From: G963704535 sp963704535
GTDB lineage: Bacteria; Chloroflexota; Chloroflexia; Chloroflexales; Roseiflexaceae
Assembly (NCBI GenBank): GCA_963704535.1
Contig: OY969916.1
Coordinates: 5,580,001 to 5,644,000 of the forward strand
Length of the DNA stretch: 64,000 bases
Direction: 5' to 3'
Both the position numbers and the translations under genes were made by a program. Positions 44,631 through 52,712 of the stretch are shown here, one piece after another. Within the stretch, counting starts at the first letter, position 1. Each line of letters opens with the position of its first letter. The notes below the pieces were generated by a model that saw nothing but the letters and a program-made list of their open reading frames with translations, did not search any database and was not told where the DNA came from.

Positions 44631-44672
44631 TTATCGACGATTTTTGCCCGGCCGGGCAAAAATCGTCGATAA
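44631..44672. repeat. 42-bp perfect palindrome (copy B of a covarying pair)
   Basis: TTATCGACGATTTTTGCCCGG and its exact complement. Compared with copy A (13391-13436) the stem differs at two base pairs, each changed on both sides (C-G to A-T and C-G to T-A), and the sequence downstream (GGGTGAAGTACCTTGCTGCC) is conserved too. Confidence 0.88.
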
Positions 44673-44725
44673 AAAATGGGTGAAGTACCTTGCTGCCGCA
44701 GGCAAGAGCGGAGCTTGCCCCAAGG

Positions 44726-44734
44726 TGATATAAT
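44726..44734 (+). promoter_or_regulatory. Extended -10 (TGATATAAT) of the MalT-type gene
   Basis: TGATATAAT, perfect extended -10, 36 bp upstream of the regulator start. No -35 is needed or visible. Confidence 0.5.
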
Positions 44735-44948
44735 CGTGGCATCCCCGCGCGCGACAATGGGGCAGGCTGATGACCATCCTGCTGCTCAACACCAAGCTCT
44801 ACCCGCCACAGGCGCGCGCCGATCGCATCTCGCGCCCGCGCCTGACCGCGTGCCTGGACGACACCCTACGCCTCGAACGCAAGCTGACGCTGATCTGCGC
44901 CCCCGCCGGCTCCGGCAAGACCACGCTCCTGGCCGACTGGCTCGACCA

Positions 44949-45042
44949 GAATGAAAAATTGAGAATTGAAAATGAAAAATTGAGGCCAGCCAATCGAGAC
45001 CATCTTCATTCTCAATTCTCCATTCTCAATTCTCAATTCCAA
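44949..45042. repeat. In-frame heptamer fold-back in the MalT-type gene, copy 1
   Basis: AATTGAGAATTGAAAATGAA-type sequence followed by TTCTCAATTCTCCATTCTCA; the halves pair. Encodes NEKLRIENEKL...HSQFSILNSQF between Walker A and the next conserved block. Confidence 0.9.
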
Positions 45043-45738
45043 GTGGCCTGGCTTTCCCTCGACGCCGGCGACAATGATCCGGCCCGCTTCTGGAGCTACG
45101 TGATCGCTGCGATCGAGACAGTCCAACCCGGCGTCGGCGGGCCGGCGCGGGCCGCGCTGGCCGCGCTCCAGCAGCCGCCGATCGACGCGATCCTGACCGT
45201 CTTGCTCAACGCCTGCGCCGGCCTGGCGCCGCGCGCCAGCCCCACCGTGCTGGTGCTGGACGACTACCACGTCATCAGCCGGCAGGCCATCCACGACGCG
45301 CTCCTGTTCCTGCTCGACCACCTGCCGCCCCAGCTTCGCCTGGTCATCACCAGCCGCGCCGACCCGCCGCTGCCGCTGGCGCGCCTACGTGCGCGGGGCG
45401 AGCTGGCCGAGCTGCGCGCCGACGACCTGCGCTTCACCCCCGCCGAGGCCGCCACATTCCTGGGCCACGGCATGGGCCTGGCGCTCTCGGCCGCCGATGT
45501 CGCCGCGCTGGAGGCCCGCACCGAGGGCTGGATCGCCGGGCTGCACCTGGCCGCGCTGGCGCTGCGCGACCACGCCAATCCCGGCAATTTCGTCGCCGTC
45601 TTCGCCGGCAGCAATCGCTTTGTGATCGACTACCTAATGGAAGAAGTGTTCAGCCGCCAGCCGCCGCACCTCCAGACCTTCCTGCTCCAGACCGCGATCC
45701 TCGACCGGCTGTGCGGCCCGCTCTGCGACGCCCTGCTG

Positions 45739-45828
45739 GGAATTGAGAATGCAGAATTGAACATTGAAAATGACCCCTCCTCTCGCTCCAATTCTCAATT
45801 CTCAATTCTCAATTCTCAATTCTCAGAA
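45739..45828. repeat. In-frame heptamer fold-back in the MalT-type gene, copy 2
   Basis: Same ATTCTCA/TGAGAAT design as 44949. Encodes a stretch ending NSQFSILNSQFSILNSQF, keeping the frame. Confidence 0.9.
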
Positions 45829-47386
45829 GCCTATAGCCAGCTCATCCTCGACCAGCTTGAGCGCGCCAACCTATTCCTGGTGCCGCTGGATAACGCGCGC
45901 CAGTGGTACCGCTACCACCAACTCTTTGCCGAGGCGCTGCGCGAGCGGCTGCGCGGCGGCGCGACCGCCGCCGAGGTAGCGGCGCTGCACCGCCGCGCCA
46001 GCGCCTGGCACGAGCGCCACGATCTGCTGCCGGAAGCCGTGCAGCACGCGCTGGCAGTACCGGACTTCGAGCGGGCGGCGGGCTTGATCGAGCAGTGCGG
46101 CCTACGCATCGCCGGCCGCGGCCAGAGCTACACCGTGAGCGGCTGGGTGCGGGCGCTACCAGAGCGACTTCATCCGCGCCCGCCCGCTGCTCTGCTTCAT
46201 CGACGCGGTGATCCTGATGAACACCAACCAGATCGCCGCTTCCGCCGCCCGCCTGGCCGACGCCGAGCGCTGCCTACACGCGGCGCCCGACGACCGGCGC
46301 CCGGCGATCCTGGGCCAGGTGCTGCTGGCCCGCGCGAACCTGGCCCGCCTCGCCGGCGACATCGACGCCGCTACCGCCGACGCCGGGCAGGCGCTGGGGC
46401 TGCTGCCGGAGACGCCGCCGCTGCTGCGTACGGTGGCCATGGTCAACGTGGCCCGCGCGTACCAGGTGAGCGGCGATGTGACCCCCGCCAGCGAGCGCCG
46501 GCTCCTGGACGCCATCGCAGCCACGCGGCAAGCCGATAACCCATCGGCCTACCTGATCGGCCTGCTGCACCTGGGCCACATGCAGACCCTCCAGGGCCGC
46601 CGGCGCCGGGCCGTTGCCACGTACGCCGAGGCGTTCCAGGGGCTGGCCGGACACGGCGAACTACGCAATATCGCCGGTGCGGCGGCATACTATATCAGCC
46701 AGGGCGAGTGGCTGCGCGAAAGCGACGACCTGGACGGGGCCGAGCGGCAGCTTGAGCAGGGCCTGGAGCTGGTAAGCGGGCCGGTGACGGTCGACGCCGA
46801 TACAATCCTGTTCGGCGCCATCGCGCTGGCGCTGCTGCGGCAGGCGCGCGGCGATGGCGCGGGCGCGCTGGCGGCCCTGGACACGTTCGAGCAAGTGGCG
46901 CTCCAGCGCGCCGTCGCGCCGCGCCTGCGCTCGCAGGCGGCTGCGGCGCGGGCGCGGCTGCGCCTGATGCAGGGCGAGCTGGCGGCCGCCGCCCGCTGGG
47001 CCGACGCCGCCGGCCTGCACTCCGACAAGGCCTCGTTCGCCCGCGAGCCGGAGTACCTGACCCTGGCGCGGGTGCAGATCGCGCAGGGGCGGGCGGAGAC
47101 GGCGCTGGAGTTGCTGGGCTGGCTGCTGCGCGACGCCGAGGCCGGCGCGCGCCTGGGCAGTACGCTCGAGATCTTCGCACTCCAGGCGCTAGCGCAGCAC
47201 GCGCGCGGCGATCTCCCAGCCGCCACCGCAGCCCTCATGCGCGCGCTGGCCCTGGCCGAGCCAGAGGGCTACGTGCGCCTGTTCGTGGATGAGGGCGCGC
47301 ACATGGCGGTGCTGCTCGCCCAAGTCGCGCGCCATCACGCGCCGGTGGCGGAGTACGCCGCGCGGCTCCTGGCGGCCTTCCCTGAT

Positions 47387-47462
47387 GAATTGAGAATTGA
47401 GAATGAAAAATTGAAAAACTCTTCCACTGCCAATTCTCAATTCTCAATTCTCAATTCTCAAT
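47387..47462. repeat. In-frame heptamer fold-back in the MalT-type gene, copy 3
   Basis: Third ATTCTCA fold-back, encoding ELRIENEKLKNSS then NSQFSILNSQF immediately before the LuxR HTH domain, in the interdomain linker. Confidence 0.9.
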
Positions 47463-47821
47463 TTCTGGTTGAGCCGTTGAGCGAGCGCGAGCTGGAGGTG
47501 CTGCGCCTGATCGCGGCGGGCCAATCCAACCAGGAGATCGCGGCCACGCTCGTCATCGCGGTCAGCACGGTCAAGAAGCATATCAACAACCTCTACGGCA
47601 AGCTTGAGGTCCAGAGCCGCACCCAGGCGCTGGTGCGCGCCCGCGCGCTGCACCTGCTGTAGCGCGCTTCACCCCCGGTCTACACCCCTCGCCCCACGCC
47701 AAGCCCAAGGATACACCCCCCGGTACACCTTTGGTTGACTGTGGTTGCTCCGCCGATCGGCTAAATTCAAGCCATCTCGACATCGCTACATTCCTTCAGA
47801 AAAAGAAGCGGAGCAATACCC

Positions 47822-48001
47822 GTGAATATCAGCATCAGCACCATGCCCACAGCTTACGATCAGGCGCCCGATTGGTTCCAGGCCCTTGGACAAAAGGGGT
47901 TCTACCTGAAGCACGGCGCGATCGCCACGCTGTTCCGCGGCATCTACCTCGATATGACCAGCCTCTTCGTCAGACGCCAGCTTTCCTGCGATCTGTCCTA
48001 A
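47822..48001 (+). CDS. Short ORF, possibly a truncated gene start
   Basis: 59-codon frame (GTG start) encoding ...DQAPDWFQALGQKGFYLKHG then IATLFRGIYLDMTSLFVRRQ. The composition looks protein-like, but no family is recognised. It ends exactly where a palindromic repeat begins, so it may be the 5' remnant of a longer gene. No strong ribosome site. Low confidence. Confidence 0.3.
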   Translation: MNISISTMPTAYDQAPDWFQALGQKGFYLKHGAIATLFRGIYLDMTSLFVRRQLSCDLS

Positions 48002-48002
48002 A

Positions 48003-48048
48003 AATAGGGGGAGTTTGAGGGGCCATCCCTCAAGAAAAATCCCTCCCA
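48003..48048. repeat. GC-rich palindromic repeat, single copy
   Basis: AATAGGGGGAGTTTGAGGGG then CCATCCCTCAAGAAAAATCC. It follows the stop of the short ORF and ends 8 bp before the minus-strand glycosyltransferase stop; it may act as a terminator for both. Confidence 0.6.
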
Positions 48049-48055
48049 TCCTATA

Positions 48056-49222
48056 TCAACGAAACGTGCGCCCCTTCCACACCACCCCCTCCCCTCTTCG
48101 CAGCCGTAGCAGCGCGTAGGCCGCCAGCCCGAAGTAGACCGCCGTGCCCAGCGGGAGCAGCGCGCCCCAGGCGGCGGCGATGCGGTAGCGCCGCCGTGCG
48201 ATGGCGCCCCAGCAGAGCAGCGCGACGGCCGCCAGCAGCGCGCCGAGGTACACGAGCACAGCCCCAAGCCCATTTTCCGGCTGCCAGGTTTCCAGGGCCA
48301 CGCCGGCGGCGAGCAGGTACCACGGCAGGAATACGATCAGCGCCTGCCGCGCGCCGACCAGGGCCGAGCGGCGCCCGCCGCTGCGGTAGCCGGCGACGGC
48401 GTTTTTCGTCAGCCCTTCGGCCAGCGTGCGCCAGCCGGTGTACATCCGCACCGTGATCAGGTCGGGGGCGGCGGCGGCCTCCAGCCGGTGGCCGGCGGCC
48501 TTGACGATCTGCCCGAACTCTGTGTCCTCCAGGATGCTGGCGCGCACCGCCCGGTGGCCGCCGGCGGCCTGGTAGGCCGAGCGGCGCATCAGCAGGCACT
48601 GCCCGTTGGCGAAGGCGATCGGCGAGCGCGGGTCTGCAACGCGGTCGAGCGGGTAGAGGCTGTAGAGCAGGCTCATGAACGCCGGCAGCACCGCGCGCTC
48701 GGCCAGGGAGCCGAGCCGCAGCAGCGGCATCAGCGTCAGCAGGTCCAGGTCGCGCTGCATGGCGCGGGCAACCAGCGCGGCCAGCAGGCCGGGCTGCGGC
48801 GCCACATCGGCGTCGAGGAACAGCAGCCACTCGCCCCGTGCGCGCCCGGCCGCCTGCCAGCAAGCCCAGCACTTGCCGGCCCAGCCGGGCGGGAGCGCCG
48901 CGCCAGGGATGACTTCCAGGGCTGGGAGGCGCGCGCCGTACGGTTGGACGACGCCGGCGGTGCCGTCGGACGAGTGGTCGTCCACCACAATGACCTCGAA
49001 CTCGCGGTAGGTCTGGCGCGTCAGGCCCTCCATGCACACGCCAATGCGGGCCGCCTCGTCGCGCGCGGGGATGAGCACCGAGACCAGCGGCCCACCGGCG
49101 ACCAGGTCAACGGGTGGGCGCAACAACGGCGCCCGGTATGCGCGCACAGCATCCTGGAGGCACCAGGCCGCGACGACGATACAAAGGGCAGTCAGCAACA
49201 ACGCTGTCATATCCGATGGCAT
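48056..49222 (-). CDS. Family 2 glycosyltransferase (HpnB/CrtQ-like)
   Basis: 388 residues. One N-terminal membrane helix (about 5-22), then a GT2 domain: VSVLIPARDEAARIG, VVDDHSSDGT, the metal-binding LFLDADVAP, and the acceptor motif ILEDTEFGQIVKAAGHRL. Three C-terminal helices follow. This layout fits hopene-associated HpnB and carotenoid CrtQ enzymes, which glycosylate polyprenoid lipids at the membrane. Start 49222 has GGAG 8 nt upstream. Confidence 0.85.
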   Translation of the reverse strand: MPSDMTALLLTALCIVVAAWCLQDAVRAYRAPLLRPPVDLVAGGPLVSVLIPARDEAARIGVCMEGLTRQTYREFEVIVVDDHSSDGTAGVVQPYGARLPALEVIPGAALPPGWAGKCWACWQAAGRARGEWLLFLDADVAPQPGLLAALVARAMQRDLDLLTLMPLLRLGSLAERAVLPAFMSLLYSLYPLDRVADPRSPIAFANGQCLLMRRSAYQAAGGHRAVRASILEDTEFGQIVKAAGHRLEAAAAPDLITVRMYTGWRTLAEGLTKNAVAGYRSGGRRSALVGARQALIVFLPWYLLAAGVALETWQPENGLGAVLVYLGALLAAVALLCWGAIARRRYRIAAAWGALLPLGTAVYFGLAAYALLRLRRGEGVVWKGRTFR

Positions 49223-49378
49223 GACTCGCTCCAAAACCTTGTCTAACAGGCTAACACCCGGCAAACGTCAAGCAAGTTGCCCAATGACGCCTATTTTCTG
49301 ATCTTTACGGCAGCTTTAGACCAGAAACCAGCCGTATTGTCGTTGTGTTGTATAATAGCAATTATTCTTGGTACCGAT

Positions 49379-49576
49379 CTGAATAACCTGGCTGGGTGGG
49401 GGTTTTGTGGAGGGCGGCCCCTCCCCAAGCCTCTCCCCGCTTTTCTGAATAACCTGGTTGGGTGGGGTTTTTGGGGAGGGCGGCCCCTCCCCAAGCCCCT
49501 CCCCGCTTTTCTGAATAACCTGGTTGGGTGGGGTTTTTGGGGAGGGCGGCCCCTCCCCAAGCCTCTCCCCTCACGT
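49379..49576. repeat. 66-bp tandem array, 3 copies
   Basis: Units at 49379, 49445 and 49511: CTGAATAACCTGGTTGGGTG then GGGAGGGCGGCCCCTCCCC, a near-palindrome. It lies immediately upstream of the GNAT gene and overlaps its longest reading frame. Confidence 0.9.
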
Positions 49577-50463
49577 ATCATGAACCTCTTTCGTCGCAGC
49601 TTAATATCAGCCGGGCGCTGCCTCGCGAGGCTACGCCGGCCGACCTGACGGGAGTCTCACAACTCTTGCATAGTAGCAGCCGGCGTTTTCTGGGCTTCCC
49701 TGGCGACGATCTGCCGGCGCTGCTGGCGAGCGCTCCGGCGATGCTGCTGGCGGCGGGCGACGAGATCTGGGCGGCGGCGATCGGCGGTTGGCGCGCGGAG
49801 ACGACCACCTGGCTGCGCGGCCTGGTGCTGACCGACAACCTGCCGGTCGGCGCCGGGCTTGATGCGCTGCTGCCGCCGTTTCACGCGCTGCTGCGCTCAC
49901 TGGGCATCCGGCTGCTGTTCTACGCCGGAGATGAGGCGGCCGATACCTGGATTCAGCCGGCGCTGCGCAGCCGCGGGTACGCGCGCGATACCCAGGTGAT
50001 TGTCTATGAGAAGCGCGGGCTGAGCGTGCCGGCGCCGGGCAATCAGGCGGTGCGCGTGCGCCGGGCGCAGCCGGTGGATCTGCCGGAGGTATTGGCGGTG
50101 GACCAGGTGTGTTTCGCACCGCAGTGGAACAAGGATGAGGGGATTCTGAGCCCGGCGGTCGTGGAGGCGCCCTACTTTGTCGTGGCCGAGGTGGACGAGC
50201 GGACGGTTGGGTACGCTTTTGCGACGACGCATTTCGGCAACCGGCTGGTACACTTGGTGCGGATCGCCGTGCTGCCGGACTGCCAGGGGCAGGGCATCGG
50301 CGTGCGGCTGCTGTCCGAGGTGGTCGATTTCGCGCGCGGGCGCGGGGCCGAGACGCTGACGCTCAACACTCAGGTCGATAACACCAGCGCGCAGCGGCTG
50401 TATGAGTGGTTCGGCTTCCGGCGCACCGGCGAGCAGCAGGCGGTGCTGCGGTACGACCTATGA
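49528..50463 (+). CDS. GNAT acetyltransferase, two-domain
   Basis: Up to 311 residues. The C-terminal GNAT domain has the acetyl-CoA loop VRIAVLPDCQGQGIGVRLL and NTSAQRLYEWFGFRRTGE, like RimI/MshD-type enzymes. The N-terminal half looks like a second, degenerate GNAT fold. The true start is unclear: GTG 49528 lies inside the repeat array, and no in-frame ATG with a ribosome site exists before VSQLLHSSSRR (about residue 43). The real N-terminus is probably 15-40 residues shorter. Substrate unknown. Confidence 0.8.
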   Translation: MGFLGRAAPPQASPLTYHEPLSSQLNISRALPREATPADLTGVSQLLHSSSRRFLGFPGDDLPALLASAPAMLLAAGDEIWAAAIGGWRAETTTWLRGLVLTDNLPVGAGLDALLPPFHALLRSLGIRLLFYAGDEAADTWIQPALRSRGYARDTQVIVYEKRGLSVPAPGNQAVRVRRAQPVDLPEVLAVDQVCFAPQWNKDEGILSPAVVEAPYFVVAEVDERTVGYAFATTHFGNRLVHLVRIAVLPDCQGQGIGVRLLSEVVDFARGRGAETLTLNTQVDNTSAQRLYEWFGFRRTGEQQAVLRYDL

Positions 50464-50472
50464 GGCTGTCAG

Positions 50473-50517
50473 GAAAGGGGGAGTTTGAGGGGGAAGCCCC
50501 CTCAAACTCCCCCTTTC
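50473..50517 (+). terminator. Perfect GC-rich hairpin (MITE family 1 core)
   Basis: 21-bp perfect arms (GAAAGGGGGAGTTTGAGGGG plus G, and complement) with loop AAG. The element begins GAGGCTGTCAGG at the GNAT stop codon TGA. It serves as a terminator-like structure between the GNAT and MoxR genes. Confidence 0.8.
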
Positions 50518-50549
50518 ACTTCAATGCCTTGGTTGCCTGGGCGCTCTTG

Positions 50550-50558
50550 TGGTATACT
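50550..50558 (+). promoter_or_regulatory. Extended -10 promoter of the MoxR gene
   Basis: TGGTATACT, with a possible weak -35 TTGGTT at 18 bp. Places transcription start 40-50 nt before the MoxR start codon. Confidence 0.5.
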
Positions 50559-50607
50559 GGCGCGATATATCCGCCGAGAAATGAAAAGTGGAGCTGGAAC
50601 CAAGCGT

Positions 50608-51588
50608 ATGGAGCAAATCAAACAGATCGTCGAGCGCATTGCCGCGAATGTCGAGGAGGTGATCATCGGCAAACGCAAGGCGGTTGAGCTTGTGCTGATT
50701 TCGCTGATGTGTAAGGGGCATGTGCTGCTCGAAGATGTGCCCGGCACCGGCAAGACGACGCTGGCCAAGGCGATTGCGCGCTCGATCGGCTGTACGTTTA
50801 AGCGCATTCAGTTCACACCGGACCTGCTGCCCTCCGATGTGACGGGGATCTCGATCTTCAACCAGCAGACCCGCGAGTTTGAGTTCCGCCCTGGGCCGGT
50901 GATCGCCCAGATCGTCCTGGCCGATGAGATCAACCGCGCGACGCCCAAGACGCAGAGCGCGCTGCTCGAAGCGATGGAGGAGCACCAGATCACCGTCGAC
51001 GGCACGACCTACGCCATGCCGCAGCCGTTTGTCGTGCTGGCGACCCAAAATCCGATCGAGTATGAGGGGACCTTCCCGCTGCCGGAGGCGCAGCTCGATC
51101 GGTTCCTGCTGCGCGTCCACCTTGGCTACGCCGAGAAGCACGATGAGATCAATATCCTGCGGCGCCAGCGGCAGAAGCACCCGATCGACAGCGTGGCCCA
51201 GGTGGTCTCGGCCGAGACGCTGCTGGACCTCCAGGAGCGGATCAAGGATGTGTACGTGGCCGAGGAGATCGAGGACTATATTGTTTCGCTCGTGACCGCG
51301 ACGCGCCACCACGAGGATGTGTATCTCGGCGCGAGCGCGCGTGGCTCGCTGGCGCTCTACCGCACGGGGCAGGCCAGGGCCTCGCTGGCTGGGCGTGACT
51401 ACGTGATCCCCGACGATGTGAAGGCGCTGGCCGAGGCGGTGCTGGGGCACCGCTTGATCATCAGCCCGGCCGCCCGTATCCGCAATGTGACGGCGCCGAC
51501 GGTGATGAGCGATATTCTCAGCGCCGTGCCGGTGCCGGGCGCGCGGGCCGGCCGCCGATTCGAGCGTGAGCCGGCTGGAAGGCTCTAA
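50608..51588 (+). CDS. MoxR-family AAA ATPase
   Basis: 326 residues. Walker A LEDVPGTGKTTLAKAIARS, ISIFNQ sensor region, Walker B VLADEINRATPKTQSALLEAM, sensor I LATQNPIEYEGTFPLPEAQLDRFL: all MoxR hallmarks. It acts as a chaperone-like ATPase in assembling metal- or VWA-containing complexes. Unusually, no DUF58 or VWA gene follows; a VWA protein occurs only in the separate DnaJ-pseudokinase locus 38 kb away. Start 50608 (MEQIKQIVERI) matches the family; ATG 50581 is possible. The TAA stop abuts a MITE end. Confidence 0.93.
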   Translation: MEQIKQIVERIAANVEEVIIGKRKAVELVLISLMCKGHVLLEDVPGTGKTTLAKAIARSIGCTFKRIQFTPDLLPSDVTGISIFNQQTREFEFRPGPVIAQIVLADEINRATPKTQSALLEAMEEHQITVDGTTYAMPQPFVVLATQNPIEYEGTFPLPEAQLDRFLLRVHLGYAEKHDEINILRRQRQKHPIDSVAQVVSAETLLDLQERIKDVYVAEEIEDYIVSLVTATRHHEDVYLGASARGSLALYRTGQARASLAGRDYVIPDDVKALAEAVLGHRLIISPAARIRNVTAPTVMSDILSAVPVPGARAGRRFEREPAGRL

Positions 51589-51686
51589 AGGACTGGTTGA
51601 AAGGGGGAGTTTGAGGGGGCCGCCCCTCAAGAGCCCCTCCAGCACAGACTACGAGCGACACGTTAACCTTTTCAGGCAGTCTCTGA
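51586..51686. mobile_element. MITE family 1 copy on the MoxR stop codon
   Basis: TAAAGGACTGGTTGAAAGGG at the left, CCTTTTCAGGCAGTCTCTGA at the right, core GAGTTTGAGGGGGCCGCCCC. The first three bases are the MoxR stop. Confidence 0.65.
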
Positions 51687-51707
51687 TGAATGGAGCGCGC
51701 GGATTGC

Positions 51708-51736
51708 TTGTAGAAAGACTGCGCATAGAGTATAAT
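51708..51736 (+). promoter_or_regulatory. Promoter of the LuxR response regulator
   Basis: TTGTAG, 17 bp, TATAAT. The leader to the start at 51939 is about 195 nt. Otherwise 51690-51938 holds no supported gene. Confidence 0.55.
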
Positions 51737-51938
51737 GCCGATACCCTTTCGCGACCTGAGTGGGCTATGCCTGTCCTGCCGGGCGTGGAATACTGCCCGC
51801 CTGCAACCTGGTCCCCAGGCAACGGTGCGCCTTTCGCGCCAAACCACAGAGCCGGCGATAGTGAACCCAGAGCTGGACCATCGCGTGTAAGGGTTTTCGC
51901 CCGAATCGCTGCGACTTGCGCACTGACAGGAGGGTGAC

Positions 51939-52625
51939 GTGAGCCCAACCTCGATAGTGCTTGTTCACGCCCACGCGCTCTTTCGTGAAGGATTGCGCCA
52001 TAATCTGGCGAGCCAGCCCGACTTTCGCATTGTGGGTGAGGCCAGCAACGGCCAGCAAGCCATCCAGCTCGTCGACTACACTGACCCAGACTTGGTGCTG
52101 ATGGAGATCGATCTCCCCGGCGTGAATGGCCTGGAGGTAGCTCGGGCGATCAAGCGTACCCATCCGCATATCGGCATCGTCTTGCTCAGCGCCTCGATGG
52201 ATGGTCAGCACGTCGTCAAGGCGATCAGGGCCGGCGTGGCCGCCTACCAGCCGCGCAATGTCTCATGGGAGAGGCTGCTGCGCGCGCTGCACCAAGTCCG
52301 GCACGGCGATTACCCGATCAACGACCTGGTGCTGTCGCTGCCCGATGTGGCGGCGCAGGTGCTGGCGGCGTTTCGCCAGATGGCAGTCGATGAGGATACG
52401 CAGAGCATCTACTCGCCGCTTTCGCCGCGCGAGCTCCAGGTGCTGGAGCTGGTCGCCGCCGGGCGAACCAACAAGGAAATTGCCGCGCAGCTCGACATTA
52501 GTAACCAGACGGTCAAGAATCATGTCTCGTCGATCCTGCGGAAGCTTGCGGTGAACGATCGTACGCAGGCTGTCGTCTACGCCATGCGGCGTGGGTGGAT
52601 CAAGGTGGTGCTGCCGGGGGATTAG
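51939..52625 (+). CDS. NarL/FixJ-type regulator with a degenerate receiver domain
   Basis: 228 residues. The HTH (162-227: LSPRELQVLELVAAGRTNKE) is intact. The receiver fold is recognisable, but the phosphorylation machinery is lost: the acidic pair is H10-A11 (LVHAHALFREG), the phospho-acceptor Asp is E56 (LVLMEIDLPG), and the switch Lys position is R106. The Glu may mimic a permanently activated state. So a constitutive or ligand-controlled regulator is more likely than a classical two-component output. GTG start with AGGAGG upstream; no histidine kinase nearby. Confidence 0.87.
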   Translation: MSPTSIVLVHAHALFREGLRHNLASQPDFRIVGEASNGQQAIQLVDYTDPDLVLMEIDLPGVNGLEVARAIKRTHPHIGIVLLSASMDGQHVVKAIRAGVAAYQPRNVSWERLLRALHQVRHGDYPINDLVLSLPDVAAQVLAAFRQMAVDEDTQSIYSPLSPRELQVLELVAAGRTNKEIAAQLDISNQTVKNHVSSILRKLAVNDRTQAVVYAMRRGWIKVVLPGD

Positions 52626-52644
52626 CTGCCGGTTGTTCGGTGTC

Positions 52645-52674
52645 GGTAGGGGCGGTTCGCGAACCGCCCCTACC
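52645..52674 (+). terminator. 30-bp perfect palindrome after the regulator
   Basis: GGTAGGGGCGGTTCG and its exact complement with no loop, 20 bp after the stop. No T-run. This type of dispersed palindrome is common in related genomes. Confidence 0.65.
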
Positions 52675-52712
52675 CACAACTGACAACTGACTTCGCATGA
52701 GCTATATACCGC

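Larger units (their letters stand above)
44770..47662 (+). pseudogene. MalT-type LuxR regulator, frameshifted and carrying three in-frame repeats
   Basis: Large ATP-dependent LuxR regulator. Walker A APAGSGKTT (44-52), VLDDYH, NB-ARC-like core, TPR-like helical centre and C-terminal LuxR HTH (LSERELEVLRLIAAGQSNQE, ending at TQALVRARALHLL). The frame is broken near 46165: the upstream frame goes out of register after RALPE, while SDFIRARPLLCFIDAVILM and the rest continue in the +1 frame to 47662. One base explains it, so either a real disruption or a sequencing error. Three heptamer fold-backs (ATTCTCA) are translated in frame (residues 61-90, ~325-350, and just before the HTH). Confidence 0.8.

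Noticed and set aside
50608..51588. MoxR-VWA operon with the VWA gene at 12366
   Set aside because: The two loci are 37 kb apart with separate promoters; no evidence of linkage beyond family-level expectation.
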